Below are positions 45,173 through 54,004 of a stretch of DNA of 64,000 nucleotides, piece by piece. Position 1 is the first letter of the stretch. Every line of letters begins with the position of its first letter. The position numbers and the translations under genes were made by a program. Source of the stretch: Bacteroidales bacterium UBA5507 (GTDB taxonomy: Bacteria > Bacteroidota > Bacteroidia > Bacteroidales > Lentimicrobiaceae); assembly GCA_002426195.1 (NCBI GenBank), contig DIOT01000007.1, positions 48,729 to 112,728 on the forward strand. The letters are read 5' to 3'. Under the pieces are notes generated by a model. That model was not told the origin of the DNA and searched no databases. It worked only from the letters and a program-made list of their open reading frames with translations.

Positions 45173-46126
45173 TTAAATGGTTGATGCTTTAAGCTGATGA
45201 TACTGAGTTAAAACCAATCCGTCTGCTAATCCTACCTTAGGAGCTGTAACCACTTTCAGATCTGTCCATTTAAGAACCTTAATAAAAATCTTTGCTGCCG
45301 GTACAATAACATCAGCACGGTCAGGTCTAAGCCCCATTTTGTCAATCCTCTCGCTCAATGTCATGCTGTTTAATTGCTTATAGGCAAAATTCAGCTGATC
45401 AAGACTGACTACATTATTATAAGCATGACCGTACAATTTGGTAATTTTATTGATATTACCTCCGGATCCAATAACATTCATCTGCCCAAAATCCTTTTTG
45501 AATTGATTTAGCCATTTATGCATAGCATCCCATTCATTATTATCCACTGCATCGGCCAAAAGTCTTAATGTTCCGATTTTGAATGAGTTTGAAGCAATAA
45601 AGTCCTTGCCATCAAGTATTGACATCTCTGTAGAGCCACCCCCAACATCAATATATAATGTCCTGGTATAATTCTTATTGATCAAATGGTTACTGAAGCT
45701 ACTTATAATGTTTGCTTCACTTATACCGTCAATAAGATCAATCTTCAGGCCTGATTCGCTTCTCACGTAATCAAGGACTTCAGTGCTATTATCAGCTTCC
45801 CTCATTGCTGATGTAGCAGCGGCAAGATAACTTACCGGTTTGTAAACATCAATCAGCATCTTAAATGCCTTTAATGTTTTTGCCAAATCTTCAACCTTCT
45901 GCTTCGATATCCTTCCAAACGTAAAAACATCCAATCCAAGTCTGATTGGAATCCTTAATAAAGAGGCTTTCTCAGCAATAGGACCTCCCTTTGTTTCAAA
46001 AACATTGGCAAATAAAAGCCTAACAGCATTCGAACCTATGTCTATACCGGAAAAGAGCATGCTTCCTTTAGTTATAGTATCATTAATAAGGTCAAGTCTA
46101 AGCTCCGGGTAGTCCATAATATACAT
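45173..46126 (-). CDS. Ppx/GppA-family exopolyphosphatase
   Basis: A 317-residue ASKHA-fold phosphatase acting on polyphosphate or pppGpp. It has the phosphate 1 motif SGIDIGSNAVRLL, EKASLLRIPIRLG, ATSAMREADN and phosphate 2 motif YIDVGGGSTEMSI. It is the short two-domain form without the C-terminal HD domain of E. coli Ppx/GppA, so pppGpp specificity is uncertain. Translation could start at Met1 or Met4. It is the last gene after lpxK, the phosphorylase gene and lpxH on the minus strand, 5 bases downstream of lpxH. Confidence 0.92.
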   Translation of the reverse strand: MYIMDYPELRLDLINDTITKGSMLFSGIDIGSNAVRLLFANVFETKGGPIAEKASLLRIPIRLGLDVFTFGRISKQKVEDLAKTLKAFKMLIDVYKPVSYLAAATSAMREADNSTEVLDYVRSESGLKIDLIDGISEANIISSFSNHLINKNYTRTLYIDVGGGSTEMSILDGKDFIASNSFKIGTLRLLADAVDNNEWDAMHKWLNQFKKDFGQMNVIGSGGNINKITKLYGHAYNNVVSLDQLNFAYKQLNSMTLSERIDKMGLRPDRADVIVPAAKIFIKVLKWTDLKVVTAPKVGLADGLVLTQYHQLKASTI

Positions 46127-46131
46127 CTTAA

Positions 46132-46923
46132 TTAATAAGGTCCCTCAAGTAATCCAGGGATTCCTTTTTTGAAAGTGAATAGCGACAACCCATCATCATC
46201 AACAAGTGCATAAGAGAAATTACTTATCCAGTCGCCCAAATTAATATAATGTTTGCCGCCGTCAATATCCACATGACCCGGATAGTGCCGATGGCCAAAG
46301 ATGTAAAAGTCGATTTCCGGATTTTCTTTTGAATAATGAGAGGCAAAAGAGTAGAGTCTTTCGCGTGATAGGTCAAAATTTCCCTGTTCGTCAAGCATTT
46401 TCTGGTCTTTCAGAACATTTGCATAACGGCTGCGACGTGAAAAATATAGAGCAAGACGGGTTCCAATATCCGGATGTAACCATTTAAACAACCATTGGTT
46501 AGGTTTAAACTCAAACACTTTCTTAAGGAATTTATAACCATTGTCACCGGGTCCTAATCCATCACCATGCGATAGAAAATACTTGCGACCGTTCCATTCC
46601 CTTATTACATGCTTTCTGTGTAATTCAATACCCGTTTCCCTGTTAAGGTAGTTGAATGCCCATATGTCATGATTCCCTCTAAAAAGAAAAACTTTAATTC
46701 CCTTGTCGGTTATTTCAGACAGCTTTCCAAATAATCTTGTAAATCCCTTGGGTATCACAGTCTTATATTCGAACCAAAAGTCAAATATATCACCCATGAG
46801 ATAAAGTTCATCCGCATCCTTACAAACCATATCCAGCCACCTCACTAAGAGCTTTTCTCTCTCAAGGCTGCTTTCATGATCCGGTATTCCAAGGTGAAAA
46901 TCAGAAGCCAGGTAGATCTTCAA
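46132..46923 (-). CDS. lpxH: UDP-2,3-diacylglucosamine diphosphatase (LpxH-type)
   Basis: Hydrolyses UDP-2,3-diacylglucosamine to lipid X in lipid A synthesis, at the inner membrane's cytoplasmic face. The 263-residue calcineurin-like enzyme has the metal motifs DFHLG, LMGDIFDFWFEY, FRGNHD, SHGDGLGPGD and FGHRHYPG. An insertion after the SHGD motif (KFLKKVFEFKPNQW) resembles the lipid-binding cap. It sits in a minus-strand run with lpxK, both in lipid A synthesis, separated by the purine nucleoside phosphorylase gene. Confidence 0.93.
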   Translation of the reverse strand: MKIYLASDFHLGIPDHESSLEREKLLVRWLDMVCKDADELYLMGDIFDFWFEYKTVIPKGFTRLFGKLSEITDKGIKVFLFRGNHDIWAFNYLNRETGIELHRKHVIREWNGRKYFLSHGDGLGPGDNGYKFLKKVFEFKPNQWLFKWLHPDIGTRLALYFSRRSRYANVLKDQKMLDEQGNFDLSRERLYSFASHYSKENPEIDFYIFGHRHYPGHVDIDGGKHYINLGDWISNFSYALVDDDGLSLFTFKKGIPGLLEGPY

Positions 46924-46953
46924 TATCCGGTAGTTTATTGATTGTTTATACTA

Positions 46954-47775
46954 TTAACTAAAATCAATCTCTTTAATGAGTTCAGTAATGATCCTGGTCA
47001 TTTTAGGTTCAGCATTACCCGCTGCTTCCAGTACCATTTTATGAGTTATTTCGGCAATCTTACCCGGAACTCCAAGGTCGGTGATAATACTCACTGCAAA
47101 TACAGGAATATTCATATGCCTTGCTGTTATAACTTCTGGTACTGTTGACATTCCAACTGCATCAGCACCTAATATATGGAACATTCTATATTCAGCCGGA
47201 GTCTCAAACGTTGGTCCGGTAACACCCCCGTATACTCCCGACTTAAGTTCAATCTTCTCCCTTGCAGCAATAACCTTCACTTTCTCGATTAAATTATGGT
47301 TATATGCTTCTTTCATGTCAGGGAATCGTGGTCCAAGTTCCGAGAAATTCTTACCCAACAAAGGATTGCTACCCATTAAGTTCAGATGATCGGTAATAAT
47401 CATGATATCACCAACATTGAACTCGGGATTTAAACCACCGCTGGCATTTGAAACTACTAGTAATTGGATGCCTAGAAACTTAAGTACACGGATTGGAAAT
47501 GCAATATCCTGCATTGTCCATCCTTCATAGTAATGAAATCTACCCTGCATTGCAACAACCTGGCGTCCTCCAAGTTCACCAAAAATAAGCTTGCCTGCAT
47601 GGCCTTCAACAGTCGACACCGGGAAATGCGGAATAGTAGAGTACTCTATCTCTTTTTCTATTTTAATTTCTCTAATGAGTCCTCCTAATCCTGAACCCAG
47701 TATAATACCCACTTCCGGCTTTTTAGTAATGATGGATGCGATATAATCAACGCTTTCTTTTATTCTTTCTAACAT
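46954..47775 (-). CDS. Purine-nucleoside phosphorylase (trimeric type)
   Basis: Cleaves purine nucleosides with phosphate to the base and ribose 1-phosphate, for salvage. The 273-residue protein has IILGSGLGGL at the phosphate site, GHAGKLIFGELGG, MQGRFHYYEG, VVSNASGGLN, YGGVTGPTFETPAEYRM and GMSTVPEVI, the trimeric (PNP class, guanosine/inosine) pattern. It overlaps the end of lpxK by 29 bases, indicating coupled expression with a lipid A gene, although the functions are unrelated. Confidence 0.95.
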   Translation of the reverse strand: MLERIKESVDYIASIITKKPEVGIILGSGLGGLIREIKIEKEIEYSTIPHFPVSTVEGHAGKLIFGELGGRQVVAMQGRFHYYEGWTMQDIAFPIRVLKFLGIQLLVVSNASGGLNPEFNVGDIMIITDHLNLMGSNPLLGKNFSELGPRFPDMKEAYNHNLIEKVKVIAAREKIELKSGVYGGVTGPTFETPAEYRMFHILGADAVGMSTVPEVITARHMNIPVFAVSIITDLGVPGKIAEITHKMVLEAAGNAEPKMTRIITELIKEIDFS

Positions 47776-48814
47776 AGTTTATAATGGTTTCGTCAAACAA
47801 ATTTTTATCCTTTTCATGAAATTGGATTTCCATGGGGACATAGTAAAAAGGCAACTCCTCTGCCAGTTTCAGTATTGCCGGATTCTTCAGACGCATCGCA
47901 TCTTTTTCGGTTGTAATAAGCAGTTTATTGCGGGTGTAAATATCGGAATAATTGCTCTTAATCCGCTCAATATCTTCGCTTGTGTAAATATGATGATCAT
48001 TGAATCGCATTACAATTAAGTCATTACAATTTTTTCTCAACTCATACTCAAGTGGATATGGATTTGCTATCCCTGCAACCAAAAGAATCACACCTACATG
48101 GGAGTTGATATCTTTAGTCTCCTTAATATTCCATAGAGATCTGATAATGCTATACTTAATAAATGAGAATAAAACAATCTGGTGAGCAGATGGATTAAGG
48201 TCCGATATTATTTGCTGGCGTTCAATCGGTGAAAGAACTGAAGGTGTTTTAGTAACAATTATTAAATCGGCTCTTTTCGCATTATAAGCATGTTCTCTCA
48301 AAGTGCCGTAAGGAAGCAGATAATCGTCGCAGTATAGTTTATGATAATCAGTGAGCAATATTGATAATCCCGGTTTAACAAACCTGTGCTGATATGCATC
48401 ATCAAGAATAATTATATCGAGGTCAGGATACTTTTTCATTAATTTCACTACTCCTCGTCGACGGTTCTCGTCTGTGCAAACTATCAGATTGTTAAATTTG
48501 TGGAAATACTGTAATGGCTCATCGCCTATTGTTCCGGAATGGTCCTCATTACCGGCAAGAATAAATCCCCGTGTTTTTCTTCCATACCCTCTGCTTAGTG
48601 TTGCTACCAGGAAATTGTCTGATAACAGACGCACCAGATATTCAACATGCGGGGTCTTTCCGGTCCCGCCTGCAGAAAGATTTCCCACTGAAATCATAGG
48701 TATATCATACGTAACAGAACGCAATATTCCTATATCAAACATTGCATTTCTGATTCGTATAACGAATCCATACAAGAGTGTAAATGGCAAAAGAAAAAGC
48801 CTCAGCAATTCCAT
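47747..48814 (-). CDS. lpxK: Tetraacyldisaccharide 4'-kinase
   Basis: Phosphorylates the 4' position of the lipid A precursor at the inner membrane. The 355-residue protein has an N-terminal amphipathic/membrane helix (~1-25), Walker A SAGGTGKTP (47-55), TLSRGYGRKTRGF, IILDDAYQHRFV (Walker B-like catalytic Asp/His pair) and LLITTEKDAMRL. The length matches the family. It heads the minus-strand run lpxK-PNP-lpxH-ppx. No clear -7 box is visible upstream in the 123-base gap shared with the divergent Nif3 gene. Confidence 0.96.
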   Translation of the reverse strand: MELLRLFLLPFTLLYGFVIRIRNAMFDIGILRSVTYDIPMISVGNLSAGGTGKTPHVEYLVRLLSDNFLVATLSRGYGRKTRGFILAGNEDHSGTIGDEPLQYFHKFNNLIVCTDENRRRGVVKLMKKYPDLDIIILDDAYQHRFVKPGLSILLTDYHKLYCDDYLLPYGTLREHAYNAKRADLIIVTKTPSVLSPIERQQIISDLNPSAHQIVLFSFIKYSIIRSLWNIKETKDINSHVGVILLVAGIANPYPLEYELRKNCNDLIVMRFNDHHIYTSEDIERIKSNYSDIYTRNKLLITTEKDAMRLKNPAILKLAEELPFYYVPMEIQFHEKDKNLFDETIINYVRKNKRKR

Positions 48815-48937
48815 GGCTTAAAATTAACGAATTTTCATTCCTGATTCCAAAAATTAGTAATTTTAATGCCAACTATTTTCATATCATAATTGTTTGCACT
48901 ACTTGTGATGAACTAACCAACCAGAATTAAGTTATAA

Positions 48938-50053
48938 ATGAAAGTCCCGACTATGCATATAAAATTAAAAGAAATTATTGATTTAATTGAATCAGTTGCT
49001 CCTCTGCAAACCCAGGAGTCTTATGACAATTCGGGACTTATAGTCGGTAATACAAATGACCAGATAACAGGAGCATTAATATCTCTCGATCTTACCGAAG
49101 AAGTCATTGAGGAAGCAATAGAGTTAAAATACAACTTAATTATCACGCATCACCCCCCTGTTTTCAAGCCACTGAAAAAGATAACCGGGGCTGATGAAAC
49201 CGAAAGATGCTTAATAAAGGCTATAAAAAATGGCATAGCACTATATGCAGCCCACACAAATCTAGACAACTCATCTCAAGGGGTCAATAACATCCTGGCA
49301 GAGAAGATTGGTATTAAGCCTTCTGGAATTTTACAGCCTATTAAAAGCGTTGTTCGCAAGCTGGTTGTATTTGTACCGGAGAGCCATCATGAAGTTGTAA
49401 GGCAAGCAATATTTGATGCGGGAGCAGGTGTCATTGGAAAATATGACTGCTGCAGTTTTAACACCCATGGTACAGGAACATTCAGAGCAGGTAAGGGAAC
49501 TAATCCTCACGTTGGAGAAATAGGTGAACTGCACTTTGAACCTGAAATACGAATTGAAACTGTATTTCCCGCATGGATTGAAAACAAAATATTAAAAGCT
49601 GTCAATAAAGTTCATCCTTACGAAGAAATTGCATGGGATTCTTACCAGCTTACTAACGATTATAATCTTGCTGGCTCAGGACTAATCGGAGAATTTCCCG
49701 ACCCAATGTCAGAAATTGACTTATTAACTCACCTCAAACAAACTCTTAATATTCCATTCTTAAAGCATACGGAATTCCTTAATAAACCGTTAAAAAGAGT
49801 TGCTATTTGTGGGGGTTCGGGCAATTTTTTAATAAAAGATGCAATCGCCCGCAAGTGTGATGTGTTTATTACCGGAGAGCTAAAATATCATGACTTCTTC
49901 ACAGCTGATGGTAAAATACTTCTTATTGAGGCCGGGCACTATGAGACTGAACAGTTTACAAAAGAATTATTATATCAAATACTTAAACAAAAATTTACTA
50001 CCTTTGCACTCCAAATTTCCAGGTTAAGTTCTAATCCTGTTAAATATTTCTAA
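48938..50053 (+). CDS. Nif3-like dinuclear metal center protein
   Basis: A 371-residue protein of the NIF3/YbgI/YqfO family. Metal-binding His and Asp residues appear in LIITHHPPVFK, YAAHTNLDNSSQGV and the C-terminal LIEAGHYETEQ. The mid-section (~125-230) is the PII/CutA-like insertion found in the long YqfO form. It is often annotated as GTP cyclohydrolase 1 type 2, but the cellular role is unproved. Translation may start at 48938 or the sixth codon (48953). It is followed 23 bases later by a zinc-ribbon gene, a frequent pairing in bacteria. Confidence 0.93.
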   Translation: MKVPTMHIKLKEIIDLIESVAPLQTQESYDNSGLIVGNTNDQITGALISLDLTEEVIEEAIELKYNLIITHHPPVFKPLKKITGADETERCLIKAIKNGIALYAAHTNLDNSSQGVNNILAEKIGIKPSGILQPIKSVVRKLVVFVPESHHEVVRQAIFDAGAGVIGKYDCCSFNTHGTGTFRAGKGTNPHVGEIGELHFEPEIRIETVFPAWIENKILKAVNKVHPYEEIAWDSYQLTNDYNLAGSGLIGEFPDPMSEIDLLTHLKQTLNIPFLKHTEFLNKPLKRVAICGGSGNFLIKDAIARKCDVFITGELKYHDFFTADGKILLIEAGHYETEQFTKELLYQILKQKFTTFALQISRLSSNPVKYF

Positions 50054-50076
50054 TCAATCCTAAACTAAGGGATAAT

Positions 50077-50937
50077 ATGGCAAAGACGTCGAAAGAAAAC
50101 AGCACTTCAAAAAATTCACCGGTCGACAATCAAGAACAGCAAGATAAAAGTTACATTTCGGCACACGTTTCTTTAACTTCTTCAGAAACTGAAGAGTCCG
50201 AAATATCAATTGAGAAAAAATTGATTGCCTTGTATAGTCTCCAACAGATTGATTCTCAGATTGACAAAATAAGAATCATCAGAGGTGAACTTCCTTTAGA
50301 AGTTGAAGATCTGGAAGATGAGATTGTCGGACTTCAGACCCGCATTGACAATTACATCCAGGATATTGAGAACCTGGGCGTACAAGTCAAGGAAAAAGAA
50401 AATCAGATAAAAGAAAGCACACAGCATATCAAACGTTACGAAGAGCAGCAAAATAATGTTCGCAATAGTCGTGAATTTGAATCCCTTGCAAAAGAAATTG
50501 AATATCAGAACCTTGAAATTGCACTTGCTGAAAAAAGAATCAAAGAATACTCTCATAATCTTAGCCTGAAAAATGAAGAGATTGCTGCTGCTCAGAAAGT
50601 TCTTGACGAACGCCGCAACGATCTTGAAATTAAGAAAAGTGAACTTGCCGATATCGTAAATGAAACCGAAAAGGAAGAACAGGCGCTCTTAAATAAATCA
50701 GAAGATCTTCAGCACTTTATTGAGGATAGACTTTTAACAGCTTACAAGCGAATCAGGAAAAATGCACGCAATGGCCTTGCTGTTGTTAGTGTTGAACGCG
50801 ACGCTTGTGGCGGTTGTTTTAGCGCAATTCCACCACAACGTCATCTCGATATAAGAATGCATAAAAAGATTATCGTTTGTGAATATTGTGGCCGTATCCT
50901 GGTTGATCATGGCCTTGCATCCAGCGTCAATCAATAA
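50077..50937 (+). CDS. Coiled-coil protein with C4 zinc ribbon
   Basis: A 286-residue protein. After a disordered, Ser/Glu-rich N-terminus (~1-45) comes a long coiled coil (~46-230) rich in Glu, Lys and Gln. The C-terminal zinc ribbon has CGGC and CEYC pairs (DACGGCFSAIPPQ, IVCEYCGRILVD). This is the usual layout of the zf-RING_7 family, next to Nif3 genes in many bacteria. Its function is unknown, with nucleic-acid binding suggested by the ribbon. Its end overlaps the next gene by 29 bases. Confidence 0.9.
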   Translation: MAKTSKENSTSKNSPVDNQEQQDKSYISAHVSLTSSETEESEISIEKKLIALYSLQQIDSQIDKIRIIRGELPLEVEDLEDEIVGLQTRIDNYIQDIENLGVQVKEKENQIKESTQHIKRYEEQQNNVRNSREFESLAKEIEYQNLEIALAEKRIKEYSHNLSLKNEEIAAAQKVLDERRNDLEIKKSELADIVNETEKEEQALLNKSEDLQHFIEDRLLTAYKRIRKNARNGLAVVSVERDACGGCFSAIPPQRHLDIRMHKKIIVCEYCGRILVDHGLASSVNQ

Positions 50938-52432
50938 GTTTTTAAAAATATCTCTTTTATTCATATTGGGTCTTACCCTTTATGTACCTTGTTACGCTCA
51001 TTCCTTTGAGCTTACTCCCTCTTATAATGAGGCCTATCTCGAGATCCTCAGACTGCGGTTCGATAAGGCTGAAAATCTTATTCGCAATGAAAAGTTAAAA
51101 GACCCCGATAATGCTGCATATGCTTATTTTGACGGGTACATCGACTTTCTTAAGTATCTGCTTAATGAAGAAAGCACTGATTACGAACATTTGTCTTCTC
51201 TTCATCAAAGCCGGTTGAATATTCTCAATAAAGTACCGAAGGCGTCACCATGGCATTATTATTCGCAGGGTCAGGCTAATCTTCAAAATGCAATTGCAGC
51301 AATCAAAGCAGGCAACTATTTAAAAGCTGCATCATACCTGAGACAGTCTTATAACCTTTTCCAGGAGAATGAAAGGCGTTTCCCTTCATTTCTTCCTGCC
51401 AAGGCAGGAAACGGTCTTATGCATATATTGTTCGGTTCAGTTCCAGATTCATATAGATGGATTACCAATACTCTGGGTTTCAAGGGAGATGTTTATCATG
51501 GTATTGATCTTATTTACAAGATCCTTGAACATCCCGACCCTGATAATTCATTCCTGTATAATGAATGCCTCTTTTTATGCTCCTTCATAACCTCCGATTT
51601 AAGTAACAATCCCGTATTCAGCCACAAACTTGCTAACCTCTTTGCAGAAAACAAGAACAGGGCTGAATTAAAAATTAATCTGCTCCTGACTTATGGTGCA
51701 GCTTCACTTTACATCAACAATGGTGAAAATGATGAAGCTTTAAAATTGCTAATAAACAGACCCGATGGCCCGGGTTATTATAAAATTCATTATCTGGATT
51801 ACCTCACAGGAACTTCATTATTGAATAAGATGAATCCATCGTGCAGATTATACCTTCTCAGGTATGTTAACTCATACAAAGGCACCTCGTATGTTAAATC
51901 AGCATATCAGAAACTAGCGTGGTCATATTTAATTGATAATGACTTGCACCACTACAATCAGTATATTTCGAGAGCATTGATTTTTGGTAACTCCCAAATG
52001 GAGAATGATAAAGAAGCTTATACCGAAGCCAAAACAGGAGTGCGACCTCACATAAACCTTCTTAAAGCACGACTTTTGTTTGATGGAGGTTATTATACCG
52101 AATCAGAAAATGCATTACATTCCATAAGTGTGAAATCATTGACATCACTTCAGAAAACAGAATATTATTACAGGTTTGCCAGAATAAAGCACAAAACAGG
52201 ACAAATTGATGATGCCAGTACCTTTTATCTAAATTGTCTTCAATCGGAAGGAAATTCTTCAACATGGTTTGGTGCAAATTCACTTCTCCAGTTAGGATTA
52301 ATCAGTGAGTCGCAGTTAAAGTATAATGAAGCTAAATCATATTTCAATCAATGCCTTGACAGAGATTTCCCCATATTCAGGAATAGCATTCACCAAAAAG
52401 CAAAAGCAGGTTTAAGCCGACTTAAAGATTGA
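50909..52432 (+). CDS. Secreted or periplasmic helical-repeat (TPR-like) protein
   Basis: A 507-residue protein read from the ATG at 50909, overlapping the zinc-ribbon gene by 29 bases. An upstream GTG in the same frame (50879) is possible but lies deeper within that gene. A signal peptide (KISLLFILGLTLYVPCYAHS) is followed by helical segments with a TPR-like look, mainly at the C-terminus (SENALHSISV, KTEYYYRFARIKHKTGQIDDA, QLKYNEAKSYFNQCLDRDF). No enzyme motif is visible. It probably acts as a scaffold in the periplasm. I do not recognise a specific family. Confidence 0.75.
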   Translation: MALHPASINKFLKISLLFILGLTLYVPCYAHSFELTPSYNEAYLEILRLRFDKAENLIRNEKLKDPDNAAYAYFDGYIDFLKYLLNEESTDYEHLSSLHQSRLNILNKVPKASPWHYYSQGQANLQNAIAAIKAGNYLKAASYLRQSYNLFQENERRFPSFLPAKAGNGLMHILFGSVPDSYRWITNTLGFKGDVYHGIDLIYKILEHPDPDNSFLYNECLFLCSFITSDLSNNPVFSHKLANLFAENKNRAELKINLLLTYGAASLYINNGENDEALKLLINRPDGPGYYKIHYLDYLTGTSLLNKMNPSCRLYLLRYVNSYKGTSYVKSAYQKLAWSYLIDNDLHHYNQYISRALIFGNSQMENDKEAYTEAKTGVRPHINLLKARLLFDGGYYTESENALHSISVKSLTSLQKTEYYYRFARIKHKTGQIDDASTFYLNCLQSEGNSSTWFGANSLLQLGLISESQLKYNEAKSYFNQCLDRDFPIFRNSIHQKAKAGLSRLKD

Positions 52433-52459
52433 GCAATGAAACAACTATCTTAAAATGCA

Positions 52460-52488
52460 GGAAGGTCATCGATAAACGACAACCTTCC
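52460..52488. terminator. Stem-loop between converging genes, terminator-like without T-run
   Basis: GGAAGGT (52460-52466) pairs with ACCTTCC (52482-52488), and TCG/CGA pair inside around an ATAAA loop with a CA/CA internal bulge. It lies 27 bases after the TPR-like gene's stop and 51 before the OmpP1-like gene's 3' end. It may end transcription or protect mRNA ends. The missing T-run lowers confidence. Confidence 0.4.
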
Positions 52489-52539
52489 GGGCAAAACAAT
52501 CAGGTAGAGATAATCCTTTAGCTTAATTAGTTATTAGTT

Positions 52540-53982
52540 TTAAAACCGAAAACCGAGTGTTAACAAGAACATACTGTTAGTTATCTGTGTATCTGCTACC
52601 GGAGGATCTGCATTAAATGGAGTACTATATAAATGGTATTCATCATCCATATCATTCATTGCCCAGGTTAAATCAGCAAACACTCTGCTGCCTCTTACAC
52701 CTAATCCTGCTGAGTACGTATTCATTACAGAGTTTGTTCCTTCCTTATAAGGATTAGCTGAGATAGCATATCCACCTCTCAAACTTAATAGCCCCAGTCG
52801 CCATTCAGCTCCAAACCTTAGATTGTGAGCCACGTTATAACTTTCTCTAATAGCATCATTCTCACCTTCAAAGTCATAGTCATCAGCTCTCAGACGTGCA
52901 TTTGAGTAATTGAGATACTGATAGTCAGCACTTATAAGTCCTGATTTACCAAGAATAATACCAACGCCAGCCATAGCTTTGAAAGGAGTGTTCAATTCAT
53001 AATCATAATAACCGGTAGCTGAAGCTCTTTTTGATGAAGCTGTATCAAACCTCGAACGGAATGAAGTTGAGAAATCGTCTGACATTGAATAGAAGGTTGG
53101 AGTCTCAATTGCACCTCCTAATCTGATAAAATCTGTAGGTCTTACAATTATACCAACCTTAAGATTAATACCTGTGCCTGAAGTTTCCAACTCATCAATC
53201 CTGGTAAATGAGTCAAAGTAATCACTACGGTTTTCAGTATCGGTTTCAGTATAGATTGAAGTTTCTTTATAACTGATATACGGCACGCCAAGTGTTGCGC
53301 CAAGATAAACCTGGTCGTTATAGTTTGCACCAAATGAGAACACCATTTCATTAATAGCTCCACTACTTTCTATTGATTTTCTTTGCATTACTCCACCATT
53401 TGGCATATCAATGTAATATACACCATTTGCATCATTCCACATTAATTCGGTGTCATAAGCCAAACCTGCACCAAAATTATCGAGGTCATCCAGTGCTACA
53501 CCTTGTGAAGCATCCACAATAGGAGTTAAATAACTTGAAGTCTCATTAAAACCGGAAATCAGAACCCTGTTATGAAAATTGGCCATGCGATTCATTCCAA
53601 AGCCAAACTGAACTTTCTTCCATTGACTTGAAGGATTGCGCATAGTTAAATCCTGAATCAAAACAATTCCGATATTTCCTAAATTAAAATTATACTTCTC
53701 ATCTTCTCTTATATCACCCATGTATCTTGATTCTGACGAACCGACATACAATGAAGGAGTAATTGAAAACTCTGATCGGGTATAAAGACCGATTCCGGCA
53801 GGATTGCTACTTAAGGAACTAAAATCTGCGCCCAATGCTCCAAACGCTCCGCCCATTGCTGTAAACCTGGCAGTACCGGTTGGTGATAACCTTGAATATC
53901 TAAGTGCATCGATTTCGTTCTGAGAGTATACTGCTGTTATAGCAGTCAGTAAACAGATGACTAATACGAGTGATTTTTTCAT
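52540..53982 (-). CDS. OmpP1/FadL-like outer-membrane transport protein
   Basis: A 480-residue protein with a signal peptide (ending near VYSQ, residue ~21) and the OmpP1/FadL/TodX pattern: ARFTAMGGAFGALGADFSSLSSNPAG near the N-terminus (the hatch region), many beta strands, and a last strand FLLTLGFRF with terminal Phe. FadL-type proteins let hydrophobic compounds such as fatty acids cross the outer membrane, but the substrate here is unknown. It follows the Tyr-rich lipoprotein gene by 22 bases on the same strand. Confidence 0.87.
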   Translation of the reverse strand: MKKSLVLVICLLTAITAVYSQNEIDALRYSRLSPTGTARFTAMGGAFGALGADFSSLSSNPAGIGLYTRSEFSITPSLYVGSSESRYMGDIREDEKYNFNLGNIGIVLIQDLTMRNPSSQWKKVQFGFGMNRMANFHNRVLISGFNETSSYLTPIVDASQGVALDDLDNFGAGLAYDTELMWNDANGVYYIDMPNGGVMQRKSIESSGAINEMVFSFGANYNDQVYLGATLGVPYISYKETSIYTETDTENRSDYFDSFTRIDELETSGTGINLKVGIIVRPTDFIRLGGAIETPTFYSMSDDFSTSFRSRFDTASSKRASATGYYDYELNTPFKAMAGVGIILGKSGLISADYQYLNYSNARLRADDYDFEGENDAIRESYNVAHNLRFGAEWRLGLLSLRGGYAISANPYKEGTNSVMNTYSAGLGVRGSRVFADLTWAMNDMDDEYHLYSTPFNADPPVADTQITNSMFLLTLGFRF

Positions 53983-54004
53983 GATGAGTTATTATTAAGA
54001 GTTC

